Of a DNA stretch of 64,000 nucleotides, positions 1 to 10,966 are shown in pieces (the first letter of the stretch is position 1; the number at the start of each line of letters is the position of its first letter). The notes under the pieces are model-generated. The model had not been told where the DNA came from. It ran no database searches and saw nothing but the letters and a program-made list of their open reading frames with translations. Source of the DNA: Aphidius gifuensis (Eukaryota; Arthropoda; Insecta; Hymenoptera; Braconidae); assembly GCF_014905175.1 (NCBI RefSeq), contig NC_057792.1, positions 20,528,963 through 20,592,962 on the forward strand, written 5' to 3'. Made by a program: the position numbers and the translations under genes.

Positions 1-1586
1 AAAATAAATTTCATAAAAAATTTATTAACTCATTGTTTATATAAAAAAAAAATCATAACAATATAAATAAACTTCCGTATTGTCTGACTGAATTCAAATC
101 GAAATAAAATAATCGAAATTGCATAGAAAAAAATTTCATTGACAACGTAATAATTTTCAACTTAAAAATGAAAAATAAAAAAAAAATGGAGGAATAAATT
201 AATAATTTGAATAATAATTATAATTTTTTTTTTATTATTATTAATTGTTATGAATTATGAAGTGTTTTTATTTTATTTTTGATGATTTACATAATTTATT
301 TTATTTATAATAAATAGTCATTTAAGTTCTGATATATTTAATTTATAAAATTTATCAACGCGTGATTGTGCAATATTTATATTTATAAAAAAAAATATAA
401 TACATAATTGTTTATGTAAAAAAAAATATTATTTATTTCGCCTCATAAAAAATTATCATGATTTACATAAATTCATATTTTTACTGAAAATCAAAAAGTT
501 AATTAAATACACTCTTGTATTCTTGAGGTTTTTTTTATCAAAGAATAATAATAATGTTTTAAAAATAAAACTGGGAATAATTATTTCGTTTTATTTTAAC
601 AAAAAAATTGATAAAAATTAATTTTTTTCAAATAAAAAAAACGCTGCAATACGCATATTATTTTTTAAAAAATAATTAAATGATAATTTTACGTGGGCTG
701 TGAATGCTTATCAGGTAAAAAGTTAATGAGAAAATTGATTGAACAGGTGTGTAATAAAAAAAAAAAATAGTTGAAAGCATTAAAAAAAAAGCCAATTTCG
801 CAATTTTTACAAATAAAAAATTATCATATTGTTGATGATAATATTTGTTACTAATAAATGAAAAAAATTGTCAAAGAGCCTAATTAAAAAACAAAAATAA
901 AATCTAAAATTACGTGAATAAAAATAAGAGTTAAATCGAAAAAAAATAAAAATAAAAATTAATTTAAATAAATAAATATAGTGCCTAATAGAAAAATTTG
1001 TTAAAATATATATACACTTACACGTTTTCCTACTTGAAAAATGAAAATAAAAAAAAAACAAAATTATACTCTATTTGTTATAAAAATTATGGTAATAAAA
1101 ATCATCGAATATTGTTATGAAAAATCTCGTGCTTCAATCATAATAATTATCACAAAAAAAAAAATAAAATAATAATAAATCACAGCACTAAATTTTGTTT
1201 TATTTTCATGATGATCATGATGATGATCACGATCATGTGGCAGAGTGTTCCTAAATTCCATTTTCCATAATTATTTCTTCTGTAACAAACCGACTTTCGA
1301 GTGTTTAAAAAATTCCAACAGCCTTGTCAGTATTATCTCAAATAAAAAAACAAAAAACAAAAAAAAGGTAACCACCATAAGTACCATGTATATTTATAAA
1401 TACACTAATTTTTTTCTAGTGTCTGAACAGTATTTTAATGTTGGTGCTTTCAGATAATAACGTGTGTTTGCTGTAAATAAAAAGAAAGTTAAAAAAAAAA
1501 TAAAAAAAACCATTGGAATGTTTACGTGGAAATAAACGACTTTATTGTTAAAAATTTACAAATATTTATTTATATAAATAAAAGCA
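1..1586. other. A+T-rich flank downstream of FoxB gene 1
   Basis: No gene can be supported here. The stretch is A+T-rich filler with poly(A)/poly(T) runs. A short ATGATC/GATGAT microsatellite lies at about 1207-1237. The last 100 bases before the FoxB stop should include its 3' UTR. Short open frames on both strands are rich in Phe, Ile, Tyr, Asn and Lys, as expected of translated A+T-rich noncoding DNA. Confidence 0.6.
1541..1570 (-). terminator. Candidate poly(A) signals of FoxB gene 1
   Basis: On the minus strand, AATAAA hexamers occur at 1570-1565 and 1546-1541, which is 17 and 41 bases after the TGA of the FoxB gene. In such A+T-rich DNA the hexamer is common by chance, so the call rests on position only. 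Confidence 0.3.
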
Positions 1587-2028
1587 TCAAGTTGGTGATA
1601 AATCATTGGAAATATCTGATGATGAAAAACTTGGAATTTCTGTTATTTCAAGATGGGGTGAATTTATAATTGGAATATGATTTGTTGGTAATAATGGTGC
1701 TGTTAAATTTCTCATTGATGATGTTGATGATTGTCCAAATGTTGCATCTTGATAGGCAGATAAAAAATGACTTTGTTCAAGGTGTAAAAGACCAGGATAT
1801 ATATTATAAAATGGTGATGTTGTTGATCCAATTTCATGAATGTTTTGAAATTTTTGTGATGCAAATATATTTGCTGTTGCTAGAGCATAAACAGCAGCAG
1901 CTTGATGAAGATGAAGAGGATAATTAACAAGTGGATTTGATATAGGATGATACTGTGTACTGCTATTATGCCATGCTAATAAATTTTGTGAATTTATTTC
2001 AGGAATGGGAACTCTTACATCAGCATCT
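1587..2028 (-). CDS. FoxB: Terminal coding exon of FoxB gene 1
   Basis: This exon has no ATG of its own. The acceptor is TTTCTTTACAG, with exon base 2028 completing the split AG|A arginine codon left by the donor at 2722. From there 146 codons stay open to a TGA at 1589-1587, which is unlikely by chance in this A+T-rich sequence. The translation is serine-, threonine-, proline-, histidine- and alanine-containing (for example HLHQAAAVYALATANIFA) and unlike the Lys/Asn/Ile/Phe output of neighbouring noncoding frames. An 86-codon frame on the opposite strand (1670-1927) is its antisense shadow. Confidence 0.8.
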
Positions 2029-5000
2029 CTGTAAAGAAAATATATAAAAATTATTTATCATTAAATTGGCTAGTTTAAATTATAAAAAATAATAACTATA
2101 ATAATTTTTTAATAATTCATTTCTAATACTAAATTAACATTAATAAATCCAATAATTTCTTCAACAACCTCGTTAAATAGTAATTAAAAAAAAAATTTCT
2201 AAACATCATTCAAAAGCATTGTTAACAAATTTGTTCTAACAACAATTCAAAATACCATAAAATATTTTAATAAATATAAAAATATCTCCACTAAATAATA
2301 AACAAATAAATATTTTTTTTTCTACTAGAAAATATTAAAATACAGGTAATAACAAGCATGTCACGCCTAGTTTACCATACAAGTATATCATAAAAAAAAA
2401 ATACCAATAAACATCAGCAATAAATAAATAATATCTACATCTATTCTATTATTATTATTGGTATTTTTTTATATATAAAAACACACATCATGATTGTAAA
2501 CCACAATGCACCAGGTCGTCCAAGGGTGACACGAAGCTAAATAATAAAATGCACTTGTTCTTGTATGAAAAAAAAAAAAAAATAAAATTACTACAATATT
2601 AATTTTTCCATTACATTTTATAAACTTCCTTCTTGACAATATAATAATATAAAAAAAAAATGCTATACATTGTTAACATGATAATGGTAAAACTAGTTGT
2701 TAAATAAAAATGAAAAAATTACCTGGTTGGCCGTTGGTCGTTCGAGTTACTGGTTTCGATAATACTGTCAATGTTGAAAGACTTGGATGAATTTACAAGG
2801 GTCTTTGGCCTTATTGTGTTTAATTTTTTTTCCATAAATAATTCACTAGTTGTATCATCATTATTTTTAATAATTTTATCATCATCATTATTTAATAATA
2901 AATTTGGTATTTTGCGTATTTTGTGCTTTAAACCAGATGTCATATTTAAAAAATCTAACTGTTGTTGTGTTAATGCAATACTTTGATTGTGATATTGATT
3001 TGTTTGATAGTATGAATTATGATGATAATCAATTGATGATACTGTTGTTAATTTTGAAGTATGTTCTGATAATAATTTGCTATCATTTTTGCATTCTTTT
3101 GGTAATTTAAAACGCTTTCTTCGACGTAAATATGAACCATTTTCAAACATTGATAGAGCTGCTGGATGGAGTGCCCAGTAGGCACCTTTACCTGGCGGAT
3201 TTGTGTGAGGATTTCTTGGTACCTGAGATCAAAATTTTTAGTTTTTTTTTTTTATGGATAAAATTGTTATTAATGGTATATACTTTATGCATGTTCAACA
3301 ACTTTTTGAGGGTTTTAATTATGAATTTTATATTGCGTGTTACAAGAAAATTGGTAAAATATTTTAGTTAAACTTTTTGACATTTGACAGACATTTTTCA
3401 ATATGACAGGTGATTTTTAATTTTTTTTTTTTTTATTTAAAACTTTTTTTGATATGATATTTCTATTTTTAAAAAATTTTTTCATTTTATTATTGACATT
3501 TGAAAAATCAGATAAAATGAATTTTTAATTTTTTAATTAAAAATTATAACAATTAAATGATAATAAAAAGAAAAAAAATATTTTTAATAGCTAAAATGAA
3601 TACTTGAATTATAATTGTTAATATAAATAAAAAAGAAATTTTTTAAATAATTAATTTTAAATATAAACAAGATAAAAAAAGAAATAATTTTAAATGTAAA
3701 TTTTATTTAAGAATAAATTAAAAATTGAAAATTGAATAATAATATATTTATTAAATTAAATAAATAATAAATATGTTTATATATTATAAACCCTTTTTTT
3801 TTTTTATAAAACTAAATAGTTTGTTTGCGTGTCAGACAGTTAAAACACGATGAAAACTCACGTGCCAAGTCTCATTAAAATGACAAGATAATTTCACGCC
3901 AAGTTTACATACATATACTTTAACAGATAGATAACTTGAACACACATACAAATAAATAAATAAATAACCAAATAAATAAATAAATAGAAATATAATTCAA
4001 ACAAAAAAAAAAAGTGCTTAAAAGTTGCTATAAATTTGTACTTAAATTCAAACAAAAAAAAAAAAGGGAAAAAAATAACAATAAAAAATTAACGAATAAA
4101 AAAAATTTAAAAATACAAAAGGTCTTTATCAATATACAAAAAGGGTAAAATGGAAATAAAACATAATAACAGTGAATGAAAGAAAAAAAAAAAAAAATAA
4201 AAAAAACCACAAATAAAGTTGGCAATATTATTACGATAGTCAATAATTTACTCGGTTATCTAGCCAGTTGCAAGTATTTTTTGAGGGTGGGATTGATAAA
4301 GGAAGAGGTGGGGGTAAAGGGGAGGTGTAATTTCAGGTAAATGCTCGGTGAAGTGGATGATGAATACGTCGATCAAGTTATATGCAAGGAATCAACCAGG
4401 TTATATCAAAAACTCTATTACCTTGTAGAAATATAAAAAATAAAATTTATCAACAATTTTATTATTTAAATAAATTCAATAACTATTTTCATTATTTGTT
4501 TATTGAGTTGTTATTATTATTGTTAAATTGTTTAATTGATTTTTTAATTAGCTGAATTAATAAATTATCCAATTTAATTTTTGTTTTGAAATTATTTCGT
4601 TTAAATTTTTTAAAAGAATTAATTTTTAATAATTATTTCGATTCGAAAATCGAAATTTTACAAATTCAAGTTTTGATTAACTTTTTTTTAATTAAAATGT
4701 TTATTTTGATCAATTGTTTATATAATTATTGTTATTATTTATTAAATTATTAAATAAATAAATTGTTAAATATATTTTAATTTATTAATTATGAAAATTA
4801 TATTTCGAAATTAATTTCGTTTCTCTATAGAAATTTTAAAGAAACATTTTTTTTTTATTGGTTTATTTATAAGGTGGCTAATTAATTGGGTAAATAATTT
4901 ATGTTTAAATTTTTTTATTGACTTACCTTTATAAAACAGTCATTAAATGATAAATTATGTCTCAATGAATTTTGCCATCTTCTAGTGTCATTACGATAAT

Positions 5001-5148
5001 ATGGAAATCTATCGGCAATAAATTTATAAATATCAGCAAGCGGTAGCATTTTATCTTTTGATGACCATATTGCCATTGCTGTTAATGATATATATGAATA
5101 CGGTGGCTTTTGTTCACCATTGTAAGATTCTCTTGTTGGCCTTGGCAT
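1587..5148 (-). CDS. FoxB: Fork head transcription factor, FoxB class (gene 1, three coding exons)
   Basis: Coding exons on the minus strand are 5148-4927, 3222-2723 and 2028-1587 (222 + 500 + 442 nt), giving 387 residues plus a stop. The introns have GTAAGT and GTAATT donors and CAG acceptors. The protein opens with MPRPTRESY, as FoxB proteins do. The fork head domain spans about residues 13-113 and includes KPPYSYISLTAMAIW, WQNSLRHNLSFNDCFIK, GKGAYWALHPAALSMFENGS and the basic tail LRRRKRFKL, a likely nuclear localisation signal. An eh1-like motif, FNIDSII, at about 223-229 matches the FoxB Groucho-corepressor site. The C-terminal third is a low-complexity tail without a known domain. It should act as a sequence-specific nuclear DNA-binding regulator; fly relatives act in neural progenitors (family knowledge). 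It is a paralog of the gene at 53669-57001 and could be the fd96Cb counterpart, but its fork head domain is closer to fd96Ca, so that name is not asserted. Confidence 0.9.
2029..2722 (-). other. Intron 2 of FoxB gene 1
   Basis: A 694 bp intron, donor GTAATT and acceptor CAG. It is mostly A+T-rich. Two less A+T-rich patches stand out: about 2355-2385 (contains TCACGCCTAGTTTAC) and about 2505-2550. The first resembles a patch in intron 1. Confidence 0.75.
3223..4926 (-). other. Intron 1 of FoxB gene 1, inside the fork head domain
   Basis: A 1704 bp phase-0 intron that splits the domain immediately after FNDCFIK, with a strong GTAAGT donor. It contains two less A+T-rich patches, about 3820-3915 and 4245-4420, which could be intronic regulatory elements. 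The rest is poly(A)/poly(T) and AAAT repeats (for example about 3950-3990). Confidence 0.8.
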
Positions 5149-7084
5149 ATTTATTTTTATTTTTTCAACAATTTTATTATTTTTATTAAATTTAAAATAA
5201 ATCAATAAAAGTATTTTATAATAAAAATTTGATTATTCAATTTTTCTTTTACACTTTATTTATTATTAATTATTCACATGTTTCAAGGTCAATTTGATAT
5301 AGTCAAATCGATAATCAATAAACACTGATTACACTAAAAAATATAAAAATTCAAATCACCAGTTTAAATTTATTTTTTTTCATCTATTTTTGTCTGACTA
5401 AAATCTCTCTCTATCACTTAAATTTTAGAGCAAAGTTTTTTTAAATATATACTTTAAATATTCACAGTTTAACTTCACATTTATTTAACAATATTTTACG
5501 TGCACATTAATAAATAAATTAACAAAAAAAAAAATAATTATTATTGTAAAATTTTTTTTTCAAATAAATATTAAAAACACAATTTTATTTGGAAATAATT
5601 GCATTTTTATAAATTGCAATTTAGTTTTTGCGCTTGGATTAAATACACTTGCAGTAGTTGGATTTTTTTGAAATTTATTAATAAATATAGTGAGATTAAA
5701 GCGTGATCAACTGATCGTGTTACTATATCGATATTTTGTCGGATGAAAGCCGGTTGGTGTGTTGCAGTGTGTTGGGTTTCGCGTTTGCGCATCAAACAAA
5801 AAAGTATCTTCCTCTTTCACCTCGGCCTTCCTTGGCTTGAATTTTCTCCCTCTCTTAAATTTTCCCCCTTAATTTTTTTATAATAATAATAAATATAATA
5901 ATGTTGAAAAAAAAAATATAAAAAGCTTAACCAGTTTGTTGCGGATAACACCGATTCGTCAGATGCTTTTAACTGGGCGGTGTTTAACTTATGCCCCAAC
6001 ACAAAAAACTCCACCCACAATACTAAAATTTTTTTTTTTTTATTATTTATATTATTAATAAAAAACAATATTATATTTTTAATGTAAAAAAAAAAATTAA
6101 CGTTTAATATTTTTAACTTGAAATCAATCAATATCTAAATCATAAATAATTTTTTTTTCTTTTTTTTTTAAATATATATTTAAAATTAAAAAAATTAATT
6201 ATTTTTTAAAATAATTTTAAATTATCAAATTTAATCAAGTAAATTTTCCATTTTTTAATTAAATTTTCCATTTTTTTAATTAAAATTTTTTTATATAAAA
6301 ATTAATCATTTTTTTTTTTGCGAATTTTTTTTTCGATCTAAAAGGGTTGTTGTTGAACACGTGTAGCTTGTTATGAAAAAAAAAAAAAAAAAAAAAAATG
6401 TAACATGATGAGAAAACAAATGAGAATCCACCATTTTGTAGGCCACTTTTTTTTCCAAGATCTCTGATGATGATGATGATGATGATGATGGATCTGCAAA
6501 AGAAATTTCTTGTGGTTCAAAAAATATAATACTTGTATATTACATTTGTTTTTTTATATAATTTTTTTTTTGTTATTCGCTAAGTAGATTTAAAAAAAAA
6601 AAAATACATGCGTGATTCAGGCACGGTTATGATATCGATCAATCGGGTAATTTGACGGTTCACCATGTGCACCCTTGTAATGTTGTAATGGCTTTGCTGA
6701 TGGCCATTGTTGTGCTCCTCGGCTCGTTTTACTTGTTCTTATGTATATCATTTTATTGCTGCTGTATTTTATTTAATATGTATATAAATATATTACATGC
6801 ATATACTTTAACCATATAAGAATCATTTTGTTATATTAGACTTTTGATCATTATTGTAAATTAGAGGCATTTTGATGGATTCTCCTGAATAACGAAACAC
6901 AGTCTCTTTTAACTCTTTTGTTATTATTTACATTTTTATTTTTATTTTTTGATGATCGACATGTGTCTTGTTTTATATATTGCCTCGTTAAATGTATTAT
7001 TGAAAATATATTTTTCATTTTGAGTATATTTATCAGTCATTTATAATGTACATGAGCTTTTTTGTTTTTTTTTTAAATTAAATA
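5149..7084. other. Upstream flank of FoxB gene 1
   Basis: This should hold the 5' UTR and proximal control region of FoxB gene 1; no other gene is supported. Less A+T-rich islands are at about 5740-5850, 5930-6020 (contains CCGCCC on the minus strand) and 6610-6735. A (GAT)n microsatellite runs from about 6463 to 6490. The rest is homopolymer-rich filler. Confidence 0.5.
5690..5760 (-). promoter_or_regulatory. Candidate core promoter of FoxB gene 1
   Basis: On the minus strand an initiator-like TCAGTT (A at 5712) lies about 560 bases upstream of the start codon. Just upstream of it is the palindrome ATATCGATAT (5725-5734), which contains TATCGATA, the DRE core-promoter motif of insects. The surroundings (about 5690-5815) are less A+T-rich than the flanks. 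No clear DPE was found. The assignment is by motif and position only. Confidence 0.3.
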
Positions 7085-8330
7085 AAGAAATTTCTACTTG
7101 TATGTATTAAATTAAAAAGAAAATGATTTTTAATTGATAAATATTTTATTAAATGAATGATAAATTAATCTTGAATGTTTTGATAATAGAAATTGTTTGT
7201 TTTTTATTTTAAATATTTGAAATTATTGTTGAAAAAATAATAGCAAGTAATATTTACACCGAACAATAAAATGATTAGAATTTTTTTATTTTTAAATTTC
7301 ATAAAAATATACAAATAATTATCTGAAATCATTCAATTATTTATTTATCAAGATAAACATTGAAAATAATTAAAAAATATTCGTATAAATATTTGAAAAA
7401 ATAGCTTTTTAAATTAATTTAAAAATTCAAGTGTTTTTATTTATTTTATTTATTTAAAATCGTGATCGATAATTGTGAAAGAGAGGTAGATAGAATATGA
7501 GTAAATGTGTTAGATTATATTTTTTTCAAAAAAAATCAAAAAAGGTATCTGATGTTTGAGGCAAATATATTCTGGCGTAGACTAAGTGCGTAGTTCACAT
7601 GGTCTATGCTAGATTATATTTACCCCAATAGATTTTTCGCCAAGAGCAGATTGGAAATGTTTTCAATATGGTCTTTTTAATAAAGACTTGAAAATAAACA
7701 TTCGGGATTTGAACCGGAGAGATCTCGAATAGATCTCGAATTAGATCCGGGGCTCTTGCCGACTTAACCATCAGCTCACTCGATGAACTACGAATAATAA
7801 TTATACTTTATTATTGATTTGAAAAAAAAAATTCAACTTAAATTTAAATCATTCATTAAGTCATTGCATTTACTCTCATAATTTAAATTTATTTTATTTA
7901 TTTATAATTATTGATGTATTTTCAGCTCACCATAATTCATAATGTTCTACATTAAATTTTCTAAAACCCATAAAAAAAAAAAAAACAATCAAAGTAATAA
8001 ACCAATAAAAAAAAATTAAAAATAATAAAAATAATAATTAAATACTTGAATAAATAAACCACCATGTGTATATAAATTATAAAATAATAATAAAATTGTA
8101 TTTTTTTAGATTTTTTAAATAGTTATCTATTTTCTCATTAAATTTTTTAAAACAATTTATATTTAAAAAAACATTTTGATTACATATCGTATAATAAGAT
8201 CCTATATCACGTAAAGTAAATCGATATAAATATGCTTCATAATAAAATAACGATACACTTTGTACTGTCAGTATTTCTGTTGCAACAAAACCAAGATATA
8301 TATTATATACACTACGATATCAATTATCGT
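7085..8330. repeat. Segmental duplication, copy 1 (interrupted by a SINE-like element)
   Basis: The sequence is colinear with 12945-13740. Shared blocks include about 7205-7255 with 13020-13070, 7285-7438 with 13190-13350, and 7920-8250 with 13365-13690. The last block carries the long identical stretch around CACCATGTGTATATAAATTA and CGTAAAGTAAATCGATATAA. The SINE-like element at about 7457-7904 is absent from the other copy. Neither copy encodes anything recognisable. Confidence 0.8.
7439..7904 (-). mobile_element. SINE-like element with tRNA-like promoter, copy 1
   Basis: The element body runs from about 7457 to 7886, flanked by the 18-bp direct repeat ATTTATTTTATTTATTTA at 7439-7456 and 7887-7904, consistent with a target-site duplication. 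On the minus strand it has a tRNA-like pol III promoter: an A-box-like segment TGAGCTGATGGTTAAGTCGG at about 7778-7759 and a B box GGTTCAAATCC at 7715-7705, one base off the GGTTCGANTCC consensus. About 110 bases precede the tRNA-like part, which is unusual for a simple SINE. It shares both ends and the block CTGGCGTAGACTAAGTGCGT with the copy at 10583-10966. It has no coding capacity. Confidence 0.7.
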
Positions 8331-10582
8331 TACTTTGCAGTTAAAACCACCCGGCTGGCAACATCATAAAACTTGATAGAACAGCCAAGTTGGCGGGGGC
8401 CTTCATCTTTAATAGCAATCATTTTTTTTTTCTTTTTTTTTTCATCTTAATATTATTATTTATTTATTATTTTTCTCGAAGCATATATATATTTTGTGGC
8501 TTTGGCAAAGCGTGTGACTTGGCCCTTGTGCACAAATAACAATAACTGTTTTTTATTTTAACGATTTAACAAATCCCCATATGATCTTATGTGAGCCAAT
8601 GAAATTTTTTTTCATTTTTAATATTTCAATTGCAAATGGAAGAATAACCATTTTAACATGTTTAAAGTACGCTTGAAATATTCAATGCATCTATTTGTGT
8701 GCAACTGCTTGGAACAAAAAATATACAAAAAACAATATATAAATAAATGATTGTATATGAGACAATATAAAATGAAATATATTCAATTTATGTCGCAGCC
8801 AAGTATGGCTAAACAGCACTTTGCTTCTTCAAGTAAATTTATTTAAAGTATATCTTTGTTTTCCGGAAAAAATAAAAAAACAAGGACAAATTACATATTC
8901 AAATAAATCACAACAAATTATACATAAATGACCATGTTATTTATTTTTAAAAATAAATAAATTTCATAATTTTTTATAATTTTTTAAAATTAAAATTTAG
9001 CAAATTCTATTTCATGCTTTTTTATAAAAAAAAAAAACAATAAATGTCAAAAAATAATAAACATGTTATTTACAAAATATATAATACTATAATAAAAAAA
9101 AATATATAAATTTTATTATTATTTAAATTATTGTGTTTTGCAGTATAACATTGAGAATAAAAGAGGAAAAAAAAAGGAAAAAAAAAATTGCAAGTAGTAT
9201 AGTGTATTCCTAATTTAAGGGACGAAAAAAGAGAAAAAAATAAAAAAAGAAATTGTGGGCTGGAAGAAAGTGCTGTTGGGTTTAATTTTTTATGAAGAGG
9301 GTGATAACCAGGGGGAGGTGGTAAAAAGGGGGATGAGTATAAGAGAGAGAATAAGGGAAGGGACGTAATATCTATTAAATTATTCACAGCCAGTTACCAG
9401 CTCGTCAATGAGCACCGCCCTCTTATTCCAGACACTTTTTTTTATAAATTTTTTTTTGATATTTTTTGGTCTGTTGTTCGTGGCCACCTTGTTGTCTGTC
9501 ATGAGGGTCCTTGTGTCTCGTTTGAGACCCTTAATTCTCTGACCAATAAAACACGTGAATTAATCATTTAAACATGACATAATTTTATTTATAAAACAAT
9601 CAAAAAAATAACATTCAATAATTACATTTTGATTTTAAATATTATCATTCAATTTGACTTGTGAAATATTTAAATTTAATTAATTTGTTAATGTGACAGA
9701 GGGGCGGTGCATTTTGCAAAAATAAAATAAAATAAAAAATGTACTCATGATAATTTAATAAACGATGTTGATTAAAATGCTTTATGAAATGATAGGGTAT
9801 AACAATTCTCAGACCAGAACGCCAACCACAAAATTGAAGTCACAAAAAAATTAAATAAAAAAAAATTTGGTTCATAATGGATTTAAAAATTGAATAAATA
9901 TGGACTTGATTCATTCAGTTGTTCTTGAAACACATGAATCAAGCCGATTTTATATATTGTATATAATTTTTTATTTTATTTGGAAAAAAAAATTAATATA
10001 AATTTTCTCGAGCGTAAAAATGTACTATTTTTTACTTGCCAATTGATAATTTAATAAATGACAATAAAAAATCAATTTTTATTGAATAAAATAAAATTAT
10101 TTTTTTGCATTTGAATAAAGACAATTTTATATTAAAAAATTGGCAAGTAATTTTGATGTTAAAAAATAATTTCAGAGTGGTAGTAATTTAATTTTCTCCG
10201 AAGAATTTTTTTGTGGTAAAGCTTGATTTTGAAATTAATTAAAATTGTTTATAAATAATTTATTTGCAAATTGATTTTGTCGTTTATTTGGTATTTTTAA
10301 ATACTTGGATGTTGGGGGATAATAAAATCAATAGTGGCTCTTTAAATAATTAAAAATTACATGAAAATTTACTGGACAAATTACGACTAAGCTTTGCTCA
10401 ATTTTGCATTTACAATTATAATTTTATCAATAATAAAAAAAAGGTTTTATAACGAGAACAATGCACAAAAAATAAAACAGAAATTCAAAACGCAGGTGTT
10501 TTATTGTTCACATTAAAATAATCATTGAATAATTACTATTAATCCTAAAAATAATTACAGAATTCTGTTATAAAAAAACAGT
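8331..10582. other. Gene-free stretch with two noncoding islands
   Basis: No gene is supported. Less A+T-rich islands lie at about 8335-8405 (CCACCCGGCTGGCAACATC and nearby) and 9385-9545 (GTGGCCACCTTGTTGTCTG and nearby). A purine-rich patch is at about 9150-9370. The remaining sequence is A+T filler. The 105-codon minus-strand frame at 9070-9387 is an artefact of the purine-rich patch. Confidence 0.5.
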
Positions 10583-10966
10583 CGTCATCGATAATTGTGA
10601 AAAAGAGGTAGATAATTTTTTTTCAAAAAAAATCAAAAGAGAAATCCCCGGTGTTTGAGGCAGATATATCCTGGCGTAGACTAAGTGCGTAGTTCACATG
10701 GTCTATGCTAAATTATATTTGCCCCAAACATTAGGAAATTATTTTCTCGCATTGTTTCCGTTATCGGATTTCTTGGGATAGTTGACTATAGACGGGATTT
10801 GAACTCGAGAATTTTAGAGTGGACGTACGGCGCTCTTGCCAACTTAACCATCAGCTCACTCGATAAACTGCGAAAAATAATTATACTTTATTATATTGAT
10901 TCGAAAAAAAAAATTCAACTTGAATTTAAATCATTCAATATGTCATTGCATTTACTCTCATAATTT
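10583..10966 (-). mobile_element. SINE-like element with tRNA-like promoter, copy 2
   Basis: This is a second copy of the element at 7439-7904, in the same orientation. It is flanked by AAAAAAACA at 10572-10580 and 10968-10976, a possible short target-site duplication of low complexity. The minus-strand B-box-like AGTTCAAATCC is at about 10805-10795 and the A-box-like segment at about 10857-10839. The middle (about 10727-10795) does not align with copy 1, whereas both ends do. Confidence 0.65.

Noticed and set aside
1670..1927. 85-codon plus-strand frame
   Set aside because: It lies antisense to the terminal exon of FoxB gene 1. Its composition reflects the complement of that exon's codons and it has no independent support.
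4253..4263. GGTTATCTAGC, an 11-base match to part of miR-9
   Set aside because: Only part of the mature sequence matches, the seed end differs, and no complementary arm is present nearby to form a precursor.
4915..4926. FoxB gene 1 protein ending ...FIKVSQ
   Set aside because: Reading through the GTAAGT donor adds only VSQ and a stop. The correct continuation is the exon at 3222, which completes the fork head domain.
6463..6490. CRISPR-like or tandem repeat arrays
   Set aside because: The repeats at this and similar sites (for example 39999-40017 and 47296-47325) are plain trinucleotide microsatellites. No spacer-repeat structure exists in the window.
7705..7777. A genuine tRNA gene on the minus strand
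   Set aside because: A- and B-box-like segments are present, but there is no cloverleaf with a paired acceptor stem, and the segment recurs inside a repeat at 10.8 kb. SINE-like is the better reading.
9070..9387. 105-codon minus-strand frame starting MNNLIDITSLP
   Set aside because: It arises from a purine-rich tract, giving Phe/Leu/Ser/Pro runs, with no domain, no splice context and no neighbouring exons.
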